Shown here one piece after another: positions 37,698-49,700 of a DNA stretch of 64,000 nt. The stretch is from contig JAJKFL010000039.1 of NCBI GenBank assembly GCA_021186555.1, positions 22,148,733-22,212,732 on the forward strand, in the 5' to 3' direction. The notes beneath the pieces were generated by a model. The model was given only the letters and a program-made list of their open reading frames with translations, did no database searches and had not been told where the DNA came from. The translations under genes and the position numbers were made by a program. The first letter of the stretch is position 1; every line of letters starts with the position of its first letter. The DNA is from Reticulitermes speratus. Its lineage: Eukaryota; Arthropoda; Insecta; Blattodea; Rhinotermitidae.

Positions 37698-38757
37698 GTT
37701 TGGTATCCTGCTCCTACCACAAGAAAAGTAATCAGATAAAAGTATATTAACAAACCATGAAGGAAATAGGGTTATTTAGGAACAAATAAGATGTGAAAAT
37801 TACTATGAATGATAAAGTGAATGAAACATGAAACATAAAGTTTACTTGAAGGTACAACACTGAATTTGTCTGGATGATGCCACATACAGACCAAACTGGT
37901 GTTACAATCAGCTACCTCTAAAACCATGACAATGCAATGATATATACAGAAAATGGCAAGACATAAAAAACAGCACATACAGCAAGCAAGAAAGTATTAA
38001 TAATCAAGGCAGGAAAGAATTTTTATTAGACAATGATGTAACAAACACAAGTATACATGTACCTACAATAGCAGCAGTACTTATCACAGATGATACCTAA
38101 AAACCCCACTGCAACAATACTAAGTTTATCATGTGATTAGTAGGTTGCATTATCATCACTATTTGCACTGACGATAAATGGCAGATAATGAAATATCTAC
38201 TGTAGGATATTAAAATTCTAAATGTGTTTAAGTCAAGCTATATTTCCAGGTACAATAACGGAAACTTAGATACACTCTTCACACTTATACCCTTCATGAG
38301 CTAATGCCAATAACAAATATGGCAACCTGTAAAGTTTTGATTTGGAATTAGAATTGGATTTTATATATACTTCACAGATCCTTCATAGAACTAAGTCAAG
38401 GATGCTAGACATGTCATAATACAATGTGATTGCCTGATGGCTTCCTGCATATCATAAGCTGCTCAGGCAGAAGAGATGGACAGTTGTGTCAACAGAAATG
38501 CCTGCCTCTCCTGTCTGAGCAGCTCAGTAAGTTGTGGAAAGTCTCACGATAATATCACAGCACAAATACATTACTTAATAGAAAAAAAAATTATATATAT
38601 ATATATAAAGACGTTATGATATGCAACAGCAACTTGATACAAATGCCTAACAGACTTTGTTTAAAGCTCTGGTCAGTATTTCGAGTATGCTTTTTACAAT
38701 ACCTTCTCTGTAACTGGTCACATTACATTTTTACTTTCTTTCCAAGTTTTTATAAAT

Positions 38758-38795
38758 AGCCTGATGATGGTCGTGTAGGGCCGAAGCATGTAGCT
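38758..38795 (+). ncRNA. Hammerhead motif with GAAG core change, solo repeat
   Basis: Stem I AGC/GCU, CTGATGA at 38761-38767, extra T, stem II GGUC/GGCC (one G-U), GAAG in place of GAAA, palindromic CAUG, triplet GUA. Followed by ACACAATAAATATAGTTGTG as at 21.5 kb. Probably inactive because of the core change. Confidence 0.5.
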
Positions 38796-39079
38796 CGTTG
38801 GTAGTAACCTATTGTTACACAATAAATATAGTTGTGTTTCATGGTGGTTTTCATTAACTTTGAATTAGCAAAACATTTCAAACCAGCTGAAGATTAAAAA
38901 ACTAAAGCGAATAAATTAATCGGTTCATTGACTTGTGCAAAATATTTTAAACATTAATACTGTCCACTGCTTTTGCCCTCGTACAATTACTCCTGAAAAT
39001 ATCAAGTAACAAGGTTTTAAATACACTAAATTTTAGACACACTAAGCGACATTCATTACTTCTACTACATAACTTGAAC

Positions 39080-39662
39080 CCAGCAACAGAACTGTCACAT
39101 ACAAGACACGAGAGCTCCGCACTATGTAGGCATACAAACCTAACTGTATGTTAATTTACCTTAATCAAAAACACAAACAAAAGTAACACATATGATGAAA
39201 CCAGTATGTTGCTAATATTTCATGTACTTCCAAACCTCCACTCGCTTAGCTGACCAGACCGCTGCTGACGTGCACGCACGTAAATAAGCCACTTGCCTCG
39301 ACTCAGTTGGCAACTTGTAGCTCAATTTCTGAAAGTCCAAAAGGGCAATATCATTACTGTAGATAAAAGCAACTATGCGTAAATTCAAATACTATATAAC
39401 CAAGTGACTGAGATGTAAGGACACTTAGCAGGTCACTATTCCATTTTGATATTAGTGTTTGTTTTGATTTTGTGTTTCCATAGCAACAGCTAAACATAAC
39501 ACATGAACAGACCAAAGAAGAGCGTGAGTAATGCGTACGGTTGTGTTTCAGAGGAAGTGATAAACAAGATAATATGTAGCACTCATACTGTATTTGTGGT
39601 CAGGTTTTAAGTACGGTAATTAATTAGCCTTACGTGACATTTCGAGAGCCAACTTAAGCGCC
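39080..39662. promoter_or_regulatory. Probable shared LRRC59/PIGC promoter region
   Basis: The two genes are head-to-head, LRRC59 leftward and PIGC rightward. CpG frequency rises here (for example around GACGTGCACGCACGTAAA at 39268) between CpG-poor flanks. The LRRC59 5' UTR acceptor implies a first exon in this stretch. No TATA box is convincing and TSSs are not determinable. Confidence 0.45.
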
Positions 39663-40502
39663 ATGATACAACGGCAGCGAACGTGGAAGAAAAACTTGTA
39701 TGAAAATATAGACTATCCAGATAATTACACACATAAGACATTTCTAGAAGAACTAAAGAAAAATGTTCATATCACAGAAATTTCTCCTCTAACTGCTGTG
39801 CTTGGAGCTGGACTTGTTACTCAAGAAATGTGCATTGTGGTGTTCTTTGTGATTGTTTATGTGTACTTGTACAATGGTTGGATTGAACCCGAAACAGTGT
39901 TTGTGCAGAGTAGTTTGGTTGCAGCTGTAGGGTATCTTACGTATCGCATTTTACTGACCAACAATAATTATTATGACGTCATTGTTAAGGATTTGCGAAC
40001 TGTTCTGATATTTGTTTTTTTTGGTTATATCTTATCACCGATATTGAAAACATTAACAGATACCATTAGTACAGACACTATATATGCAATGACAACCTTT
40101 ATGATGATTATACACTTAATATTTTTTGATTATGGCGTGTCAGCAGCCATAGTTTCTAGTTCATTGTCTCTCAATGCTGCAATATTTGGTTCAGTATGTT
40201 TAGCGTCACGGTTGGCATCGCCCTTCCACGCTTTCGTTTTGCTAAGTAATGCTGTCGAATGTTTTGTTTTGTTACCCATTTTATTATCCAAAGGCAGGGG
40301 GTCTGTAATTGTGCTTGCTGCCATGATAACTGTAGCAATTTATGCCCTGTGGACAGTTTCTTTAATTATGATGATTTTGTTTGTGTGTGTCACACTATTT
40401 GTTACTGTACTGTGTCCATTTTGGTTTTTAAGGTGGCAGAATTATAAGGAGAACATATATGGACCTTGGGATGAAGCAGTAGTACATGATACAGAAATGT
40501 AG
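39663..40502 (+). CDS. PIGC: Phosphatidylinositol N-acetylglucosaminyltransferase subunit C
   Basis: Multi-pass ER subunit (yeast Gpi2 homologue) of GPI-GnT. This complex transfers GlcNAc from UDP-GlcNAc to phosphatidylinositol, the first step of GPI-anchor synthesis. Single exon of 279 codons, close to the roughly 297 residues in human, whose gene is also intronless in its coding part. N-terminal WKKNLYENIDYPDNYTHKTF and FLEELKKNVH match the family. The strongest block is LSPILKTLTDTISTDTIYAM, followed by HLIFFDYGVSAAIVSSSLSL and FGSVCLASRL. The C-terminal FLRWQNYKENIYGPWDEA is diagnostic. I see about seven to eight hydrophobic helices. The ATG at 39663 (GCGCCATGAT) is the first in frame and fits family length. 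A possible poly-A signal, ATAAAATAA, lies about 80 nt after the stop. Confidence 0.97.
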   Translation: MIQRQRTWKKNLYENIDYPDNYTHKTFLEELKKNVHITEISPLTAVLGAGLVTQEMCIVVFFVIVYVYLYNGWIEPETVFVQSSLVAAVGYLTYRILLTNNNYYDVIVKDLRTVLIFVFFGYILSPILKTLTDTISTDTIYAMTTFMMIIHLIFFDYGVSAAIVSSSLSLNAAIFGSVCLASRLASPFHAFVLLSNAVECFVLLPILLSKGRGSVIVLAAMITVAIYALWTVSLIMMILFVCVTLFVTVLCPFWFLRWQNYKENIYGPWDEAVVHDTEM

Positions 40503-43500
40503 AGTACTACAGTGATTACTGACAAGCAGGATCAGAAAGCTAACATTTTTGATCCATTATTTCTGTTTGTACTGTGGGTGATAAAATAACTTTGCTAGTT
40601 GGATCACAGGTGTCTGGTGATACACTTCATATAGTATATAGGGGTCACTTGGGGGTCAATCTTTGAGGTCTTGAAAGAAGGGGGTATTCTTGCATTTAGA
40701 AGGGAAAGGTGGGATGATGGACATATTTTCTGGTTGCCATCACATACCCTTTTCTTATATGTGAAATGAAAATGTTTTGATGAAAGGTTTTGTTTAAAAA
40801 CCAGTGTGTGCAGAAAAATACATCAGAATGTTTGGATATTACAACATGCATGAGAGTTTATAGGTTTGCAGTGTGCCAGGCTGCCTAGGTATAGATTTTT
40901 GAGACATTAGTGTCACCTATTCATCATCAATCACTAACTCCATTGAGTGAAGGAATCTTGCTTGAAGGTGAGTCACTCAGTTCCCCCCAAAATACACAGA
41001 CTTTTATAGAACTGAAAGTTTATTTTGTTCACAAGAGCCAGCCACTGGACCCTGTACTGGACAAAGAATCTGTCCAAGCCTGAGGTCAGTTGTCACTTCA
41101 CAATAGTTTTTTATGATGTGCTTGCCCATCTACCAAGATGTTCAACATATTGAAAGCTACTCTCCATATCTAAAGGTCATCTCCTCTATCTGCATCCTGA
41201 TAATACACATTGTTGTGGTGACAAGGTACCCACATTACATGCCATAAACCCTTCACACAATCCTAACCCACTATTAGAACTGTGCGACCCACAGATGCAC
41301 AAATCCCATGTGCCTGGGTGACAGTGATGGCACCTAATACTATCAATGCAATCTTTGCAATTTTTTCCATTACATATAAAAATGTGTATCGATTCATATA
41401 TACTGAGCAGGAAGCACCAGGTAACAGTGAGGTTTACAGGTCACACTCCAGTGTGGAACTTGTTTCATACCACCTTTCTGACACCTAAAATTTGGAGGTG
41501 GCTCCCAGATTTATAGAAAATTTGTGGGACTCTCAAGCAATCACTTAGATGTATATCAGAGTAGGCAGATGCCTGTTTTACCCTAGTGACCTGGATGTTT
41601 CAGGTGCTGAGTAATAAAGAGGCTTGATTCCAGTAGGAAGGTCCAAATTATGTACTAAGAGGTACTGGAGTGAATATATTTTAATCGACATTGATTCTGA
41701 GTCCAACACCACCAGATGAACAGACCTAAAGGCAGTGTGTTTGCATTGTTTTGAATTTAGATAATGGATTTTATTTTTCCTTGTTGATTGGCTAACCTTA
41801 GATTATGTGTTTTTTCAGTCCCTCTAGGCAGTGCTATAATGAAACAATCCTGCAATGTCAGCTTCTACTAAAAAATTGGAACATAAGAATCTGTGAATAA
41901 AATCACATCAAAAAAAGGTTCTAATTCTTTTATACTTTTCATAGTAACTTTGAAGCTTGTTTTCCAATTAAAAACAAAGATACAGCAAACCCACCTTGCC
42001 TGCTGGTTTGCACATTGCAGTGTATGCCCATCACTCATTCATGGTCATACTTGTGTAGGCATGCAGGAAATATGCAAGAGGCTGCATTTGCCTGTCTGTT
42101 ACACTCACTAGCTACGTAGATATCAAGCGATATGGAATGCACTTCAACTGTACTTTCAAAATTTTTGGCACTAATTGTTATCGTTATGTTTAATCACACC
42201 AGGAGAGTGTGATGCATGTGCTGATGGACAGGGGAATTAGCGTTTCTGCGGTTGGACACCCTCATGTTGTTAGTAAATGAAGACAACCAGAAGAAGCAGT
42301 AAGGCCAGTGCTTGACTGAGTATGCAAATTTCTTATGCAAGTCATCATGATCCCTTTCTCAAAAGAATGGGAAGGGCCTTGTGTGTAAGGCTGGAAGACT
42401 CTCTTTGGGATTTCTGTTATTTTCCCATATCTATTCTTGTCCATATTATCACTATCAATAATTGACACTTGTTAACCTGTTTCAAGATTTTGACCTGTTT
42501 TTTAATTTACAAGGTGCAAAAGATACATTTCATGGCAATGTAAATAACATATACTGAACTGACTTCCGACTGTTGGAACTGAAAATAAAATGACACATGC
42601 AATTGAAATTAGGAATCTCTGATTTTCACACATACAGTTTCTATGACTTACCACTGCCATTCAGGATGTTGCACATTTGTGTGAAGCACAGTATGGCACA
42701 TCGACCAAGACAAGTGGTGTAACACTGCCGTCATCGTGCATTTTTACCAGAGAGTAAATATAACTCTTTACCTCCATAACCATAGGAAATCATGTTTGAA
42801 TTCTCATCCGCAGGTTTTCATGGCCTGTACCTGACATAATTTTTAATAATAATGTTTCAGTGAACGCGGCAGTTACCATTTTGAGGGCAAGTGATGTAGA
42901 AGGATGCTTTGGTATTTCCCTGTGATTCATTTTAATTGTATCCTCACCCAATTCTTTGTCTTTGATATGGCTACTTATCAAATAGTTTCCTAACCAAAAT
43001 TCTATATTGATTTCTTGTCTTCTCAAAGCCACATATCCAGCCTCTTTGATTTCAGTGCTGTGACAATGTCAGAGAACTCATATAAATCACAAGAGTTATT
43101 CATAATGCAGTATGGTGAACTGAACACTTACTGAATCCTAACAGGTTCCAAACATTTTCCTATGCACTTTGTTTTCACATACTTTAATTCATGTTGTTCA
43201 ATCAAAGTGAAAGAGTACAAGTGCCAAACTTCTGCAGGCCATGATTTGCAAACAGTTTTCATATCTGTTTTATTATGCAGGCCGCTAAATACTATGTCTC
43301 CTCAGATATAAAATTTAATGATGTACAAGTGCACATGCACACACTCCTGTATGGGTATAAGTACAAGATGCAAATACATATCCACATCTCCACAAAAACA
43401 ATGAAGAACTTCACCAAGACTATTTCTGTTGCCCTTTTACCCAGTAGGCGACTTTCACGTACATGATACCGAAATGCACGACAGGTTTCACTAGAGCATT

Positions 43501-43769
43501 GTGCATTTTATGTGATACCACCTCTGAGTCTGCAATTTCAAATTTGTACATATACTAAACAATTTCAGAAGTCAATACTTTTGTATTAAGCTAACTTTCA
43601 TGGCAGAAGGCATTCTTACGCATTTCATCTGCTTCGAGCATACTGAATAGTATCAGCATTAACAGAAGAGTGCTGCTTACAAAACTTGGACAAACTATGC
43701 CCACCCCTGCCAAATAACAGAAAGAACTTGTTCGAAAACTGTCCTCTGTAATTTGAAAGCCAACATTTT
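40503..43769. other. PIGC-NUP205 convergent interval
   Basis: No further exon found. CpG-poor throughout. A TTTTCACAT-TTTAATTC-TGTTCTTCAATC-like block at 43170-43210 recurs near 46870-46905, hinting at an unclassified repeat. The NUP205 3' UTR probably occupies the right end, with an AATAAA on the minus strand at about 43268-43273. Confidence 0.35.
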
Positions 43770-46700
43770 CTACTTGACTGGAACAAACTGCACAAGTCTC
43801 TTTATCCTTCGGAGGAGGGCCTCAACAAACCCTCTGTCAGACGCAGGCTTATCCTGTAAGTAATGAAGGAAAAGAACTTACTATGCATTACATTCCACTC
43901 TATGAAAATAATGTATATTTACACAACACATATTAAACTCAGCAAATCAGAGAAGCAAGCAGTTACTGAAAGAAACAGGGGTGTCATGAGTTCCTTTAAC
44001 TAAATCTGGTACTGGGGATCTACCCTAAAAGTTACATGAAGCAAATTAAATTTTAAGTTTAGTCTTCTGTGATGTGATAATGTGTGGGTTGGCAATCAGC
44101 TACCAACACTTCTGAGATCCTGCTGTCTTCATTGACAGGGTAAAACCCTTAAGACAAGGGTAGCAGGCTCCTCTGAAGCATGATGCTTATCTATCAAACT
44201 ATACTGCATCACAGCACAGAAGACTGTAATCATAAAATAAAATGTGCTGCCTGAATGCTGGTACCTATCTACTAAACCACATCCATAGAGTGTGAACTTA
44301 ATATTTACTGCTGTGATAACCTCAAACCTCAGATCTAATTTTGGATTGTGTGAATCCAATATCAAATCTTTACTTTACATCAGTGGCGGATCCTGATCCA
44401 GAGGTCACTATAGTAGAAGGGTACACGATGCCTTTCAATTACTGTTCTGCTAGACCTGACCTCTGGAACAGGATTTGCCACTGCTTTACATGAAGTTCAA
44501 ATCAGTTTTTTCAAAAACAAAACAAGTGTCATAAAAACAATAAGGTATACAGAATAGCAAAGAACATATCTGCAAACAAAGAGGCAATGTATGTACAAAG
44601 TAACACTGATGTGTGCTTGGATCTTTGCATTCTGGATGCTTCTCTGATGGTCATACAATTTAATCCACCGTGGGCAGTGCCGGCCTTAGCAAAAGCGGGG
44701 CCCGATTGCAATCCTTGTGGCGGGCCCCTGAAAGCTATTGTGCATTGTGTAAGTTATAAAAATCATTATAAAATCAGTCCAAGAGCTTTGTGTGGTATCA
44801 CACTGCGTATTTTCAAAAACTACCAATGTGCGAATCCCCCAAGAGCGTGGGGCTCGATTGTGTCAAATCAGTCCAATTGGCCTAAAACCAGCCCTGACTG
44901 TGGGCACACTTTTTATTGTTCACAGCTGTACATATATATACATATGTATATATGTGTGTGTGTGTGTGTGTATATACACACACACACACAGTAGAATGTT
45001 GTTACTATTGAGAACCAATTGTCTTCTGGACTTTGTCCATTGTCCGGATAAAATATGATGGACAAAGTCCAGAAGACAATTAGTTCTCAATGTTATATAC
45101 CATCGTCAGAACCTTTTAGAATTCAGTTGTTACTATTATTAGGTTATATTATTGTATTACTTTGAGGGTATTATTTATGTCTACTGATTCTGTCTACATT
45201 AACTTTAATGGTCGAACATAACCTCAAATCTTCACCCCACTGAAACATTTTGTAACTGCTGGCTTACAAACAATATTTCATATACAATTTGCAGGTATGT
45301 TCACAATCTACCTACATACCAAATTATATGTTCCTGGATATAATGAATAAATATTAATATTATGAATGCACATTCTTACTTTCCTTACCTATCCATCATG
45401 TAAATCACACACACAAAAAAATAACTGCATGGGAACATGATGTAACATGAATACTACATCACTGGATTATTACATCACACCACAACACATGTATAGTAAA
45501 TAATCATGTCCCTGGTCTCGCGCTGTGTTGAATTTCTTGTAAATACCCCATAAACAGCATGATTTCCAGAAAAAAATGTGTTAACATGAAATGTGTATTT
45601 TGATTTTCTCTATAACTTTTATCTGAAATGTTTCTCATGCCAAGAAGAATTCAGTGAGATGTAATAAATTCATGTGGGTCTTCATGCAAAGTGCCTGTAA
45701 TTTTTGTTCAGTTTTAACCTAACTTGAATATTCTTGGCAGATTAAAATAAAAATCCCCCAGCATAAAATTTCATAAAAATCCATGCAGCATGAGTTAAGT
45801 TGTTCAAAGTGGATAGATGAACAAACAGGATGAAGCTAACAGTCACTTGTTGCAACTTCGTGAATGCACTCTTGTTCTCCTGTAGAGGAGACTTGTACTT
45901 TTATTTTCCTTTCACCATACTGTTTCGGCAGTTGTGTTAAAATCATGCAAATGTGGTATTACTTATACATACAGAAAGTCCCCAACTTACATAAGTGGAT
46001 CGTTCCGCAACCCTATGTGTATGTCGATTTTTACGTTACTCGGAGCCATGCTTTATTATATACTTTATACACAATAATAATAATTAATAATCGATACTGG
46101 AGTCACTGTCGTATTCAATTGAGGCAGAGGCAGGGGTGGGTTTGGTGGTGGTAGTGGCGCAAGAAGTTTTTATGTAAGTCCGGATCTACATATGTCGGAG
46201 CTACGTAAGTCGGGGTCCGCCTGTACTTACTTTTGAACATTACATTTATTACATGATTATGATGATGATGATTATGGTGGTAGTGGTGGTGGTGGTGATG
46301 GCGGTGACAGCAATAAACTGAATTAAAGCTCCATTTTTACTCTTCAAATATAAGCCATATTAATTTACCTGTTTTGTGTCAAGCAACCTCCTGCTGAAAC
46401 TGTCACTGAAGATGGATATCAGACCCTGTTTCAATTGGCTTATCTCTTGTGGTGATGCCACCCATATCAATTCTGTAATTCCTAGAAATAATGAAAGTTA
46501 CACTCCTTCATTTTGGTGCTTATGACATAGACCAGAGTGTCTACTAGTCCTAGTGACAAATGTAAACAATATGGCAACAATTTTGGGATACTAAAATCTG
46601 GAAAATACGATGCTTCTCAGTCACTAAAACGTCATTTGTGAAAGATGGAGCAATTATTGGAGGTAAAGCCAACAATCATTAGCAAAAGGTAACAGCAGAC

Positions 46701-49700
46701 ATTTTGTCTAAACTGTCAGTGTTTTCCATGGCACTTGTTTTCCATCACAGTGCAAATTACAATATAGGTTCATTGTAGTCATGCAAAGTTTTATCCCTCA
46801 TAAATGCTTCTTCCTGGTTACGTGTTGTTGGCCTAGCTTAGGGAAGGACTTTTCTATAAGTTTACTGTGTTTTCACATGTTTTAATTCCTGTTCTTCAAT
46901 CAGAGACCACTTTTAAGAGTAACAAAACAGTGGGAAAAAGAATTATTTTGTAACACATCTTTAGTTTTTGAAAGGAAGATGCAACAGGAATAATCAGCAT
47001 AGATTTATTAATATTTCTCAATTATGAATATAAATGAATTTAAATGTTGTCATCTAGAATGTTATGCCATGTTGAATGAAAAATAGTTACTAATGTTCTG
47101 AGGAATCACAGTGCCATTTTCAGGGTCAAGCAGCCACTTTTCTTGGATTGTTTGACTCTGAAGATGATGGCTCTATGATCCTCCAAATTGTCAGTAACAA
47201 TTTACCAAACAACACAACATAACATCCCAGAAGAACTGAATCTTTGGCGTCAATGCTGTGACAGCCTCAAATCCCACATAACATAACTAACACAAAAGAA
47301 CAAATTTTAGAACCATTAATTTCAATGTAATATTTGAAATTCAAAGGAAGTAACTGTGATGCTATTCAATACACAAAAAAAGACTTACCCTGAGTGAGAA
47401 CATGTGATGGTACAATCTGAGGAAAACCACGGGAAAGAGACCGCAACATATAGTAATCCAGGTGGCACCATACTAGATATAGGCAATTTTCAATGAGGAA
47501 TGAACAGTACTCCAGCTCCCGATGTTTGAGCTTCACTCGGAGTGTCAGGTGTTGAGCAGCTAAGGATCTGTTTTCAGCCACATTTCCAGTATTCAATGTC
47601 CCCTCTGGCAGAAACTGTGACACATCAGTCATATGCCACAATTACAGTCAGTCAATACCATTTTTCGGGTTTCCAGAAAATCAGACTGCAGATATTCCAA
47701 ATATGACAGATCACACAGCATAATAAAAATTGAGTATGAAAGATCTATAGCTTCACAAAATGAAACATTATAATAAAACCTCATTATTTGATACTGGTCA
47801 ATTTGAAATACCATATAATTCAAAACATGTTAACATTTCCGGGCTGTAAACATAGGGTTTTGTTTACTTTTTAACTCGGTTAATTCAAAATACAGTTAAT
47901 TTGTAATTCAAAGCTATTTACTGCCCTATTTATTAATATATATTAATATATATATTATTTTTCTGGACAATTCGTGCACTGCCGCACAACAGTGCAGTCA
48001 CTAGTCTTACAAAGTTGCAGGCAGGCTCAGATCAGTGTTGGCAGCTCAAATGGGTTACTCCATACTCCAGTGTGGCCTTCACAGAGGCAACTATAATTCA
48101 GTTGTACATGCATGCACATTGAATGTACACCTAGCTGAATTTCAGTTATCTCTGTGATGGTTATGCTGGAGTATGCTGCCTGTTGTTTCCTGTCATGCAC
48201 TGTACAACAGATGACAAGTATGAACTAATGAACATGCTGTGTACTGCTGTTAAATGAGTGGGAGGAATTGTAATGTCACATGGATTGTCCTAGTCAATCC
48301 CAACCACCGATAACCTTTCTGTGATATGAAGAAAACACTGTGTTAACTATATACAGTATATGTGGTGGGCATTTTTCTGTGTCACTTGTATACTGTGTAA
48401 TGGCAACAAAATGGTGTGTGAACTGATCTACAGCTTCAAACTTCTAATCTTTCTGTGATTTGAATGCACCACTGTGTATTCTGTGCTTGCAGTCAACATT
48501 TTTTCACATCGCACATTGCATACAGTAGAGTAACCCAACTGAGTTATAGACACTGGTCTGAATCTTGCTGTCATGTTGCAAGCAGAGTGAGTGCACTATT
48601 CTGCACTTACTCACACTGGTCTGAACCTCACTGTCATGTTGCAAGGAGAATGAGTGCACTATTATACAGTAATGTGCTATGATCAAAGTCTGACAAACAT
48701 GAATTATTGTTTGCTGGCTTGTGATCTGATGTAAACTGTATTACATTACACAGTATATGTTTAAAAAATATATACAAGATCTTCAAATTATGAAATTAAG
48801 TTAAAAAATCATAGCTTAAAACACAACATGACTTCACCCAACCAAATAACAGGTAAGTGTACTGAAAACACTGTATTGTTCAAAACCGTGTACTTTAAAG
48901 CCTAATTTTTCAGTTCTGAGGACTTTGAATTAATGAGGTTTTACTGTAACATGAATACCATGGAATGCCACATATGTAGTACTCTGCATAACAGTAATTC
49001 AGACATCTTTTTTATAACATGGGTTATGAATAACAAAAGATTGTATTATATTATTAAATAACTGTCTTAAATATGCGAAATACATACATAAACTACCGGA
49101 TAATAAAGCCATGTTTGAAGCATATAGTACTGAAAAATGAAATACAACATGACATGCAAATACTTAGTTCTGAAGTGCTGGAATACTCAGAATTATTTCT
49201 GCTTACAGCATGTATTTAATTATTCAGTGTCACAAACTTGGTGAACTTCCTAACAACCATGGAATGACACAGTACTTAGGGGTGTCTTCATGTCTGAGCA
49301 TGTACTGATGCACCAATATGTATGGACACCTTCAACACAGATTTGTTGTTTTACATGTTCCCAGTGCCTCATCCAATTTATTTTAGTGTCAACTTGACAT
49401 TTTATTTCTCTTTTGTCTAGTAATAAGCAAACTGGTGCTAGGCTTGAAATTATCCTGATAACAGGGAGTACTTACAGCAATTAATGTAATATATTTTTTT
49501 TGGGAGGAGATGTGGGGCAATAAGGGAGGTCATAGGTTTGTTGATTCCATTAGCAGTCTATATCTGTAGCAAAGTTTGACAGCTGGACAGTCAGACTCTT
49601 CTGCTTGAGTAGTTCAATTTTTTGTGGGAAGCTCTAGATAATCATACCACATATTAACACACCCAGTATTTACTCACATGATGTCCCACCTAATTTAACA

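Noticed and set aside
42790-43032. 80-codon minus-strand frame as a possible exon
   Set aside because: No splice sites in phase with NUP205 or PIGC and no family match. It vaguely resembles repeat-derived peptides, but I cannot support it.
44991-45094. Intrinsic terminator-like hairpin
   Set aside because: A eukaryotic context and a 12-bp target duplication show it is an insertion, not a terminator.
38440-49660. Repeat pair CTGCTTGAGCAGCTCA-like at 38.45-38.56 kb and 49.56-49.66 kb
   Set aside because: Similarity is suggestive but too short and patchy by eye to define a family or boundaries.
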